From Prevotellaceae bacterium UBA1746 (GTDB taxonomy: Bacteria > Bacteroidota > Bacteroidia > Bacteroidales > Bacteroidaceae), in the NCBI GenBank assembly GCA_002314875.1, contig DCHS01000008.1:24090-88089 (forward strand): a DNA stretch of 64,000 nucleotides, in the 5' to 3' direction. The first letter of the stretch is position 1; each line of letters starts with the position of its first letter. The notes under the pieces were generated by a model, which ran no database searches, had not been told where the DNA came from, and was given only the letters and a program-made list of their open reading frames with translations. The position numbers and the translations under genes were made by a program. This document shows positions 51,530 to 58,999 of this stretch, piece by piece.

Positions 51530-53176
51530 TTATTTCGTTACTTCTGCCGCTAAGGCTTCTGCACATCTTTCACCGTCTATCGCGGCACTGACGATGCCGC
51601 CTGCATAACCGGCACCTTCACCACAAGGATAAAGGCCCTCGATACGAACATGCTGCAAGGTGTCGTTGTTTCGTACGATTCGCACTGGAGCAGAGGTTCG
51701 CGTTTCACTCGCAATCAAAATCGCCTCGTCCGTCAGGAACCCATGGTATTTCTTTCCAAAGGCTTTGAAGCCCTCCTGCAAACGCTTTTTCACAAAGGTC
51801 GGCATCCAGAAATGCAGAGGCGAAGCGATAAGCCCGGGCGCATAACTTGTCTTTGGCAAATCTATCGTTAAGCGGTTATTGACGAAATCCGCCATACGCT
51901 GTGCCGGCGCTGTCTGTTTTCTTCCACCCTGAATCCATGTTGCACGCTCCAAAGCCTCCTGAAGATACATCATTCGGAGCGGATTATTCTTATCATCAAT
52001 ATCTTCATGGTTCATGGCAAAAGCCTCATCACCCATCGCTTCCCAAAGGAAAGGATGAAGTTCACCATCGATATCCTCAGGACGGGTTTCCACCACCATA
52101 CCGCTGTTCGACCACTGTCCTGCACGATTCGACGGACTCATACCATTCACTACAACCTGCTCGGGACCACTCGCTGCAGGAACGACGAAGCCACCAGGAC
52201 ACATACAGAACGAATAGACACCACGACCCTCGACCTGCTGCACCATAGCATATTCAGCGGCAGGGAGATATTTGCCACGACCATTGCGGTTGTGATACTG
52301 TATCTGGTCGATAAGCATGGAGGGATGTTCAAGACGAACACCAACAGCGATTCCCTTCTCCTCGATTTCAATGCCTGCCTTGCGAAGATAGCGGTACATA
52401 TCTCGTGCAGAATGTCCCGTAGCTAAAATGACGGGGCCTTCAAAACAGACACTCTCCCCAGTATCAAGTCGCTTGCAGACAACACCTTTCACGCGGTTCT
52501 GGGCCTCATCGACAATGAGTTCATCCACGCGGGTCTGGAAATGCACCTCACCGCCACACTTGATGATCTGGTTTCGCATCGTCTCAATAATTGCTGGCAA
52601 TCGGTCGGTACCAATATGGGGATGCGCATCAGCGAGGATATCCGTTGAAGCACCATGCTGGCAGAATACACGGAGAATGCGATCAACATTGCCACGCTTC
52701 TTTGAACGAGTATAGAGTTTACCATCAGAATAGGCTCCTGCACCACCCTCTCCGAAAGAATAGTTGCTCTCAGGATCAACAAGATGTTCACGGCTGATGA
52801 GTGCCAAGTCCTTCTTGCGGTCACGGACATTCTTTCCGCGCTCCACAACGATAGGTCGCAAACCGAGTTCTACAAGGCGGAGGGCTGCGAAAAGACCACC
52901 AGGACCAGCACCGACTACAACAACCTGCTGACGGTTCTCAACATTCTGATATTGGATATGTTCAAAACTCAACGATGTCGGATCTTCGCCAACCCACACA
53001 TCAAGGGTGAGATTAACGAAAATCGTTCTCTGACGGGCATCTATCGAACGCTTCAAGGTACGGATGGCATGCAGTTCACTTGCCGGGACCTGCAGTTCAC
53101 GAGCCACATGCGCTCTGAGTTTTTCCGAAACATACGCTACATCGGGAGTAACGCGAAGTTGTAATGTAGTATTCAT
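51530..53176 (-). CDS. FAD-dependent oxidoreductase (COG2509-type uncharacterised dehydrogenase)
   Basis: 548 residues from MNTTLQLRVTP. The longer ORF is rejected because its start overlaps the -7 box. The N-terminal ~85 residues are a small domain of the family (YVSEKLRAHVARELQVPASEL). The dinucleotide fold is VVVGAGPGGLFAALRLVELG (about 86-105), then YSFGEGGAGAYSDGKLYTR, the family signature, and a second FAD motif VILATGHSARDMY. SFCMCPGGFVVPA contains conserved cysteines. The C-terminal GLYPCGEGAGYAGGIVSAAIDG closes the flavin site. The substrate is not known for this family. It is divergent from purA. Confidence 0.88.
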   Translation of the reverse strand: MNTTLQLRVTPDVAYVSEKLRAHVARELQVPASELHAIRTLKRSIDARQRTIFVNLTLDVWVGEDPTSLSFEHIQYQNVENRQQVVVVGAGPGGLFAALRLVELGLRPIVVERGKNVRDRKKDLALISREHLVDPESNYSFGEGGAGAYSDGKLYTRSKKRGNVDRILRVFCQHGASTDILADAHPHIGTDRLPAIIETMRNQIIKCGGEVHFQTRVDELIVDEAQNRVKGVVCKRLDTGESVCFEGPVILATGHSARDMYRYLRKAGIEIEEKGIAVGVRLEHPSMLIDQIQYHNRNGRGKYLPAAEYAMVQQVEGRGVYSFCMCPGGFVVPAASGPEQVVVNGMSPSNRAGQWSNSGMVVETRPEDIDGELHPFLWEAMGDEAFAMNHEDIDDKNNPLRMMYLQEALERATWIQGGRKQTAPAQRMADFVNNRLTIDLPKTSYAPGLIASPLHFWMPTFVKKRLQEGFKAFGKKYHGFLTDEAILIASETRTSAPVRIVRNNDTLQHVRIEGLYPCGEGAGYAGGIVSAAIDGERCAEALAAEVTK

Positions 53177-53204
53177 CTGATGGAGTAAATCAAAAATCTT
53201 TTTG

Positions 53205-53253
53205 CAAAAGTACAAAGAATTTTTGCATATTCGATAATAATGCTGTAACTTTG
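53205..53253. promoter_or_regulatory. Divergent promoters of the FAD oxidoreductase and purA
   Basis: Plus strand: TTTG (53222-53225), 20 bases, TAACTTTG (53246-53253) for purA, full consensus. Minus strand: TACTTTTG (53205-53212) for the oxidoreductase, with a weak -33. The two polymerase footprints overlap. The purA leader (about 60 nt) has no recognisable purine riboswitch. Confidence 0.75.
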
Positions 53254-53319
53254 TAGCGAAAATTATAAATCTTAGAGCGAAAGTGTGCTTTCTGCTCTAC
53301 TAATTTGTGTAAATATCTT

Positions 53320-54588
53320 ATGGCACAAGGAAAAGTTGATGCTCTGCTCGGCATCGTTTTTGGTGACGAAGGAAAAGGCAAAGTTGTCGATTACTTCACC
53401 CCACGCTACGATATCGTAGCTCGTTTCGCTGGTGGTCCCAATGCAGGTCACACCATTATCTTCGAAGGAAAGAAGTTCGTTCTTCGCAGTATTCCCTCAG
53501 GAATTTTCGATGAAGGCAAACTCAACATCATTGGTAATGGCTGCGTTATCGCTCCCGACCTCTTTATGAAGGAGGCTCACGAACTCGAAGAAGCTGGTTA
53601 CAGCCTCACCGAACGACTCCATATCAGCCGTCGCGCTCACCTCATCCTTCCTACCCACCGTGTTCTCGACCGTGCCTATGAGGCTGCCAAGGGAAAGAAT
53701 AAGGTTGGTACTACCGGCAAAGGCATCGGTCCCACCTATTCCGATAAGGCTGCACGCGTAGGTCTCCGTGTAGGTGACATCCAGGAAAACTTCCTCGCTA
53801 AGTACGAAAACCTCAAGGCTCGTCACCTCCAGATCCTCAGCGACCTCCATTTCACTGACTTCGATATTACCGAAGAAGAAAAGGTATGGTTGGAAGGTGT
53901 GGAGTATATGCGTAAGTTCCACCTCACCGATACCGAAATTGAAATCAACAAGGCCCTCGCTGAAGGCAAGAGTGTTCTCGCCGAAGGTGCCCAGGGTTCT
54001 TTGCTCGATATTGACCACGGAACCTATCCCTTCGTAAGTTCTTCCAGCACGACTGCCGGTGGAGTTTGTACCGGTCTCGGTATCGCTCCCAACAAGATTG
54101 ACCGTGTATGGGGTATCTTCAAGGCATACTCTACCCGCGTTGGTTCAGGTCCTTTCCCCGTTGAACTCTTCGACGAGACAGGTGCTGAGATTCGTCGCAT
54201 CGGCCACGAATTCGGTGCTGTTACCGGCCGAGACCGTCGTTGTGGCTGGGTGGACCTCGTTGCCCTCCGCTATGCCATCATGGTGAACGGTGTTACCGAC
54301 CTCGTGATGATGAAGGGTGATGTCCTCGACGGCTTCGATACCATCAAGGCTTGTGTTGCCTACGAAAAGGACGGTGTTCAGACCACTGACATGCCCTACG
54401 ACACCGAAGGTTGGAATGCTGTTTATGAAGAACTCCCCGGTTGGAAGACTCCGCTCTGTGATCTCCGTTCCGAGGCAGAATTCCCCCAGACTTTCAAGGA
54501 TTATATCGCTTACCTCGAAGAAAAGGCAGGTTGCCGTATCAGTATCGTCAGCGTAAGTCCCGACCGCGAGGCCACCATCATCCGCTAA
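53320..54588 (+). CDS. purA: Adenylosuccinate synthetase
   Basis: 422 residues from ATG at 53320 (MAQGKVDALL); a TTG 15 bases upstream is rejected. The GTP-binding P-loop is GIVFGDEGKGK (about 11-21) with the catalytic Asp, GPNAGHT follows (about 38-44, catalytic His), then GTTGKGIGPTYSDKAARVGLR, the IMP-binding LAEGAQGSLLDIDHGTYPFVSS, and GRDRRCGWVDLVALRYA. It makes adenylosuccinate from IMP, aspartate and GTP, the first committed step to AMP. It has a consensus promoter of its own, and a stem-loop separates it from comF. Confidence 0.97.
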   Translation: MAQGKVDALLGIVFGDEGKGKVVDYFTPRYDIVARFAGGPNAGHTIIFEGKKFVLRSIPSGIFDEGKLNIIGNGCVIAPDLFMKEAHELEEAGYSLTERLHISRRAHLILPTHRVLDRAYEAAKGKNKVGTTGKGIGPTYSDKAARVGLRVGDIQENFLAKYENLKARHLQILSDLHFTDFDITEEEKVWLEGVEYMRKFHLTDTEIEINKALAEGKSVLAEGAQGSLLDIDHGTYPFVSSSSTTAGGVCTGLGIAPNKIDRVWGIFKAYSTRVGSGPFPVELFDETGAEIRRIGHEFGAVTGRDRRCGWVDLVALRYAIMVNGVTDLVMMKGDVLDGFDTIKACVAYEKDGVQTTDMPYDTEGWNAVYEELPGWKTPLCDLRSEAEFPQTFKDYIAYLEEKAGCRISIVSVSPDREATIIR

Positions 54589-54596
54589 AAGTGGTG

Positions 54597-54616
54597 CTCA
54601 TTGCGCTCGCAATGAG
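54597..54616 (+). other. Perfect stem-loop between purA and comF
   Basis: CTCATTGC-GCTC-GCAATGAG, an 8-bp perfect stem with a 4-base loop, no T run. It may mark an mRNA 3' end or a processing site within a purA-comF message. Confidence 0.7.
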
Positions 54617-54624
54617 TCCTGACA

Positions 54625-55440
54625 ATGAATCTTTTTAGAGCATACACACAAACAGCGCTTGCCCTATTACTGGGCAGGCGCTGTTTTCTTTGTGGCGACA
54701 CCCTTCCGTGCGGCCATCTCTGTGATGCGTGCGTCATGCAACTCCCCTATATTAATATTAGAGGAGCAAAAGGAAATGCCATCGAGAAACTGTTCTGGGG
54801 CACGCTTCCCATCGAGCGTGCCAATACCTTGGTGTCTTACCGTCCGGGGTATCTCGTCGGTCGTCTCCTCGATGCCATCAAATACCAGCATCAGCCTCAG
54901 CTTGCAGTTGAACTGGGAAAAATGATGGCTCAGGAACTCATCGCCACGGATTTCTTCAAGGGTATCGATGCGTTGCAGGCTATTCCTCTCCATCCCAACC
55001 GTGAACGAAAGAGGGGCTACAACCAGAGTGAACTCATCGCCCAGGGAATATCCTCTATCACCGGCCTTCCCATCGTCCACTATGTTCGCCGCATCATCGA
55101 CAATCCTTCCCAAACGCTCCTGCAACACAATGAACGTCGTGCCAACGTCACCGGAATCTTCGAAGCCACTTTTTCCAATGAAAATGCAAAGGATACCAAT
55201 GACTTGAGAAAAGAGCCTTTGCACATTCTCCTAATCGACGATGTGATCACGACGGGAGCAACGACGAAGAGTTGTGGCCTCGCCCTGGCTGAAGCCATCC
55301 CCGATCTGCGTCTCTCTGTCCTCTCCTTCGCCTATGCCGGAACCATCAAGTACGGCCGCATCCTCCCCGTTGATCTCAATCTCCCCGACAAAGAAGTCAG
55401 CAACCTCCCCTTCCGTGAAAGCCAATACGGCCAACTTTAA
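54625..55440 (+). CDS. comF: ComF family phosphoribosyltransferase-like protein
   Basis: 271 residues. An N-terminal zinc finger (RRCFLCGDTLPCGHLCDACV, Cys at about 20, 23, 33, 36) precedes a type I PRTase fold. The ComF signature PLHPNRERKRGYNQSELIAQ is present (about 126-145), and the PRPP loop is LLIDDVITTGATTKSC (about 196-211). ComF proteins work in DNA uptake or processing during transformation and bind single-stranded DNA-interacting partners; enzyme activity is unproven. No other competence gene is nearby, though radA, which aids recombination of incoming DNA, lies 1.6 kb away on the other strand. Confidence 0.9.
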   Translation: MNLFRAYTQTALALLLGRRCFLCGDTLPCGHLCDACVMQLPYINIRGAKGNAIEKLFWGTLPIERANTLVSYRPGYLVGRLLDAIKYQHQPQLAVELGKMMAQELIATDFFKGIDALQAIPLHPNRERKRGYNQSELIAQGISSITGLPIVHYVRRIIDNPSQTLLQHNERRANVTGIFEATFSNENAKDTNDLRKEPLHILLIDDVITTGATTKSCGLALAEAIPDLRLSVLSFAYAGTIKYGRILPVDLNLPDKEVSNLPFRESQYGQL

Positions 55441-55483
55441 CTATCTCCCGCCCTTTGGGGAGGGACGTAGAGAGCTATAAAAA

Positions 55484-55516
55484 AGCCTGCCTCCATTTCT
55501 GGAAGCAGGCTGTTTT
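55484..55516. terminator. Bidirectional terminator between comF and ferredoxin
   Basis: AGCCTGCCTCC pairs with GGAAGCAGGCT, flanked by A-rich sequence on the left and TTTTCTT on the right. Confidence 0.9.
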
Positions 55517-55533
55517 CTTGTTTAAAGACTGGT

Positions 55534-55698
55534 TTAGAGGCTGATAGCACCGCTGGGGCATACAGCTTCGCAAGCACCACACTCTACGCAAGCATCGGGA
55601 TCGATTGAATACTTTTCACCTTCGCTGATAGCGCCAGAGGGACATTCGTCGATGCAGGTACCGCAAGCAACGCAGTCGTCACCAATTACATAAGCCAT
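55534..55698 (-). CDS. 2[4Fe-4S] ferredoxin, 54 residues
   Basis: The minus-strand reading from ATG at 55698 to TAA at 55534 encodes MAYVIGDDCVACGTCIDECP and then a second half with CVECGACEAVCPSGAISL. Both CxxCxxCxxxCP motifs are intact, spaced as in clostridial-type ferredoxins, and each cluster can take its fourth cysteine from the other motif. It is a low-potential cytoplasmic electron carrier, probably for pyruvate:ferredoxin oxidoreductase or similar enzymes. Codon use (TGC, GGT, GAC, CTC) is of the highly expressed class. It has its own promoter and terminator, so it is monocistronic. Confidence 0.96.
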   Translation of the reverse strand: MAYVIGDDCVACGTCIDECPSGAISEGEKYSIDPDACVECGACEAVCPSGAISL

Positions 55699-55758
55699 AA
55701 TTGTAAAATTTAATTGTTGATATTGTTAGTTAAAATAATTATCTTTTGAAACACGCTG

Positions 55759-55766
55759 CAAATGTA
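55759..55766 (-). promoter_or_regulatory. -7 box of the ferredoxin gene
   Basis: TACATTTG on the minus strand, 60 bases before the ferredoxin ATG. The leader is AT-rich. Confidence 0.65.
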
Positions 55767-55867
55767 CGGCAAACTTTCCATATCTCCAAATTTTCGACTT
55801 ATTTTTATCACTATTTTTGGGGACACGATGATGATTTTGCTGACTTTCGTTTACCCATTTGTAGGTA

Positions 55868-56977
55868 TTACAAACGCTCGTAACCGAAATCTTCGATGGT
55901 CTTGCTCCAATGTTCGTTCACAAGATCAACGATTTCCAGAGGATAGTTGTACTTGTTCTTCTTATAGCCACGCTTTGAACCAACATACTGCTCGATGGCA
56001 GGACGAGCCGCTTCGAAACCAGGAAGATTGAGTTCACGGTAGATCTTCTCCGTCATTCCCATAGCATCGGCCTCGAAATCCTCAAACTTTACCTCGATGA
56101 GATTGCCCTCGGGGATGAGGTGCTTCTCTTCCTGATAGGTATCGTAGAGCATGGAATAAACATCGAGAATGTTCTGCGTCATCTCCTCGTCAGAGATATG
56201 ATGAAGTTCGAGAGGAGCAATGGTATTGGTATAGAAAGAACGCGTGCTGTTGAAGACGGTATAGGGATTGCGGACAAGATAGATAAACTTCGCGTTGGGG
56301 TACATCTCCAGCAATTCCTTGATACGACCGGTATGAGGGGGATTCTTGGAGAGGAACTGGGTACCACCGGTATTCCAAAGAGAGATACGAACGAGTTTCT
56401 GGAAGTTCTCACTGAAATTTGCCTTTTCTTCCTCGGTAGCATCCTTGAAGGTAAGGAAGCGACGAGCATATTCCTGCATGCGCTTGGGATAAATCCAGAA
56501 ATTGTAATAGGTGTAAGGACACATATTCTGCAATCCGAACTCCTCTTCCTGGGGAAGATCGGGAGCAAGTTCCATATTATCCGTCGGACGCTTGCTCGGC
56601 ATCAGCCAACCCATGGTAGGTTTAAAAAGGCTCTGGCCAAACATCATGAAGTTAGGGAATACGGTCTGATAGGTGGTGCAGTAACCGAAATGCTTGTCGC
56701 AAGAAAGGACATTGTGAACGAAGGTCGTTCCGCTACGCCAGTGGCCGAGGATAAACACAGGATCGTGTTCCAAAGGTTTATTCGCCAACTGTTTACGGTA
56801 GCGATAGTTCTGGATAGGGGTACAAACAGAAAGGATACGGCAGATGCTCTTTGTCAGTGCATATTTCAGTTTCTTGTCAGAAGAAACCTCCTGATCCTTC
56901 GTGATTGTCTTAAAAGTATGCCAGTCAGCACCCACAAGGGTATTCACCGGAAGTTTAGAAAATTCTATTAAGCCCAT
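55868..56977 (-). CDS. PAPS-dependent sulfotransferase family protein
   Basis: 369 residues. The 5'-phosphosulfate loop is HWRSGTTFVHN (79-89) and the 3'-phosphate motif is FIYLVRNPYTVFNSTRSFY (231-249, with Arg236 and Ser244 in the expected places). KNPPHTGRIKELLEMYP between them is typical of the bacterial Sulfotransfer_3 group. It would transfer sulfate from PAPS to a hydroxyl acceptor. Gut Bacteroides have a related enzyme reported to sulfate sterols, so lipid, sterol or glycan acceptors are possible; none can be chosen from sequence. There is no signal peptide. It is last in an operon with radA and a MerR gene (32 bases after radA). Confidence 0.87.
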   Translation of the reverse strand: MGLIEFSKLPVNTLVGADWHTFKTITKDQEVSSDKKLKYALTKSICRILSVCTPIQNYRYRKQLANKPLEHDPVFILGHWRSGTTFVHNVLSCDKHFGYCTTYQTVFPNFMMFGQSLFKPTMGWLMPSKRPTDNMELAPDLPQEEEFGLQNMCPYTYYNFWIYPKRMQEYARRFLTFKDATEEEKANFSENFQKLVRISLWNTGGTQFLSKNPPHTGRIKELLEMYPNAKFIYLVRNPYTVFNSTRSFYTNTIAPLELHHISDEEMTQNILDVYSMLYDTYQEEKHLIPEGNLIEVKFEDFEADAMGMTEKIYRELNLPGFEAARPAIEQYVGSKRGYKKNKYNYPLEIVDLVNEHWSKTIEDFGYERL

Positions 56978-57009
56978 TTATTTTTATAGTTGGTTTTTAA
57001 TAAGGAATC

Positions 57010-58425
57010 CTATCCGAAAAGCTCACGGAGGGCCTGCTCTACACGAGATACAGGGATGAGTTGAATGCCAGGATAGGCTTTGGCGTCTAGGCCATGGTAA
57101 TTCTGCTCGGGGAGGACGAAACGCTGAAAACCGAGTTTCTGAGCCTCAGCGATACGCTGGGTAATACGCGTTACTGGACGAATTTCTCCCGACAGACCGC
57201 ATTCTCCCGCCATCGCAGTCCCACTCTCTATCGGAGTATCGACATTGGAGGAGAGGACGGCGGCGATGATGCTCAAGTCCATGGCAGGGTCTGCAACTTT
57301 AATGCCACCCGCGATATTGAGGAAAACATCCTTTGCGCCGAGTTTGAATCCTACACGCTTTTCGAGGACGGCGAGGAGCATATTCAGTCTGCGGATATCG
57401 AATCCCGTTGCCGAGCGCTGGGGCGTTCCGTAGGCTGCCGTTGATACAAGAGCCTGGGTTTCGATGAGGAAAGGACGAACGCCTTCGATGGCAGCGGAAA
57501 TCGCTACGCCACTCAATTCGCTGGTATGTTGTGAGAGCAACAACTCCGAAGGATTCGCCACAGGACGAAGACCGGAAGAGAGCATCTCGTAAATTCCGAT
57601 TTCAGAAGTTGAACCAAAACGGTTCTTGATACCGCGGAGAATACGGTACATATAATGACGATCGCCCTCGAACTGGAGAACACAGTCTACGATGTGTTCG
57701 AGAACTTTTGGACCGGCAATGCTTCCCTCCTTGGTGATATGACCGATAAGGAGAACGGGAACATTCTGCTCTTTGGCAAATTTCAGCAGCGCCGTCGTAC
57801 ATTCACGAATCTGGGTAACGCTTCCGGGCGAAGACTCTACAAGTTCCGTTGCCATCGTCTGGATAGAGTCCACAATCAGCAGTTCGGGTTCCAGTTCCTT
57901 CACCTGTTCGAAGATATGTTCGAGATTACTTTCGCAGAGAAGGTAGAGGTTATCGGAATCCTTGACGGGCGCCGATGCGTCGTTTTGAGAAACGGCAGAA
58001 AGGCGTTCAGCACGGAGTTTTATCTGGCGTTCGCTCTCTTCGCCGCTCACATAAAGGATACGGCGGTCGGGCATATTCAAGATAGTCTGCAGGAGAAGCG
58101 TGGACTTTCCGATGCCAGGTTCACCGCCAAGGAGAATGAGGGAACCAGGAACGATGCCACCACCGAGGACACGGTTGAGTTCAGCATCATGGGTATCGAT
58201 GCGTTCTTCTTCCGAAGCATCAATCTCCGAAAGACGGCGTGGAGCAACCTTACCACGGGATAATCCCGCAGCAGAAACGACTGCCCCACCCTTTGAGGGA
58301 GAGGCAGAAGCTATGGTAATCTCCTTGATGGTATTCCACTGATGACAAGCGGGACAGCGACCCAGCCATTTCGCTGACTCGAAGCCGCACTCGGTACAAA
58401 CGAATGCCGTTTTTGCCTTGGCCAT
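57010..58425 (-). CDS. radA: DNA repair protein RadA (Sms)
   Basis: 471 residues. The N-terminal zinc finger has Cys10, Cys13, Cys24 and Cys27 (CTEC...CPAC). The RecA-like core has Walker A GGEPGIGKST (100-109), Walker B ELLIVDSIQT (181-190), and the RadA-specific KNRFGS (267-272). The C-terminal Lon-protease-like domain (about 300-471) contains GGIKVADPAMDLSIIAA. It is a hexameric helicase that extends branch migration in recombination. It lies between a MerR-type gene (7 bases upstream) and a sulfotransferase. Confidence 0.96.
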   Translation of the reverse strand: MAKAKTAFVCTECGFESAKWLGRCPACHQWNTIKEITIASASPSKGGAVVSAAGLSRGKVAPRRLSEIDASEEERIDTHDAELNRVLGGGIVPGSLILLGGEPGIGKSTLLLQTILNMPDRRILYVSGEESERQIKLRAERLSAVSQNDASAPVKDSDNLYLLCESNLEHIFEQVKELEPELLIVDSIQTMATELVESSPGSVTQIRECTTALLKFAKEQNVPVLLIGHITKEGSIAGPKVLEHIVDCVLQFEGDRHYMYRILRGIKNRFGSTSEIGIYEMLSSGLRPVANPSELLLSQHTSELSGVAISAAIEGVRPFLIETQALVSTAAYGTPQRSATGFDIRRLNMLLAVLEKRVGFKLGAKDVFLNIAGGIKVADPAMDLSIIAAVLSSNVDTPIESGTAMAGECGLSGEIRPVTRITQRIAEAQKLGFQRFVLPEQNYHGLDAKAYPGIQLIPVSRVEQALRELFG

Positions 58426-58432
58426 TATCTTA

Positions 58433-58780
58433 CTATTCTAAGTCTCCGAGTTCTGCCTTGAGGGTGACAAGTTCTTCGCGGATAGCGCGCAAGCGGTCAA
58501 CGACCTCAGTCTGCTGGGCCGTACCCTCATGATTTTTCTTCAAGAGTTCGCGAGCGGCCTCGATGCGGAGGCCACGGACCTTGACGAGATTATAGATGAC
58601 ACGGATGATCTCAATATCCTCCTTGGTGTACTGTCGCACGCCACGGCCACCCTTTTTGGGATTAATCTGGGGGAATTCCTTTTCCCAGAATCGGAGGAGG
58701 GTTTCGTTAACCTCGAACATTTCGGCAACTTCACTGATGGAATAGAAATGCTTGAGATTTTTTTCGGTTTTAAGTGCCAT
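58433..58780 (-). CDS. MerR family transcriptional regulator
   Basis: 115 residues from ATG at 58780 (MALKTEKNLKHFYSISEVAEMF). The longer ORF would pass through its own promoter and a GTTTAC repeat. The winged helix (SISEVAEMFEVNETLLRFWEKEFPQI...GRGVRQYTKEDIEIIRVIYNLV) has the MerR-HTH pattern. The dimerisation helix is short (VVDRLRAIREELVTLKAELGDLE), and no cysteine-rich metal site is present, so it is not a metal sensor of the classic type. Regulation of the radA operon itself is plausible. Confidence 0.9.
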   Translation of the reverse strand: MALKTEKNLKHFYSISEVAEMFEVNETLLRFWEKEFPQINPKKGGRGVRQYTKEDIEIIRVIYNLVKVRGLRIEAARELLKKNHEGTAQQTEVVDRLRAIREELVTLKAELGDLE

Positions 58781-58806
58781 AGTCCAAATTGTTATTAGTT
58801 TGGGTG

Positions 58807-58837
58807 CAAAGTTATAGATAATTTCCGAAAAAACAAA
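58807..58837 (-). promoter_or_regulatory. Promoter of the MerR-radA-sulfotransferase operon
   Basis: Minus strand: TTTG (58834-58837), 19 bases, TAACTTTG (58807-58814). It ends 26 bases before the start codon. The spacer does not have the 19-bp elongated form plus dyad typical of MerR activation. Confidence 0.8.
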
Positions 58838-58877
58838 GAGACGGGGAAAAAAAGAAAACGAGATTAGACCAATAAAC

Positions 58878-58919
58878 CAAGTAAACCGGTAAACTTTGTA
58901 AACTTTGTAAACCTTTTCG
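58878..58919. repeat. 42-bp inverted repeat, left copy
   Basis: Exactly complementary to 63927-63968 over 42 bp. It contains four GTTTAC units (three spaced by AAA or CG) on the minus strand. Together the two copies bracket the GH20 gene and its upstream module. Confidence 0.95.
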
Positions 58920-58999
58920 CACAATAAAGCGACCACGAACATCACTGTTGGAAAGGCATCGTCCGCATGGTTCCCCCCTCCCTTTGGGGAAAGGGCTTT

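Noticed and set aside
53260..53319. Possible purine riboswitch in the purA leader
   Set aside because: The leader is about 60 nt and AT-rich, with no conserved three-way junction core bases.
55449..55467. GCCCTTTGGGGAGGG-type string, with a relative near 58980
   Set aside because: Short GC-rich palindromic text of the kind scattered in these genomes; two loose matches are not enough to define a repeat family or terminator.
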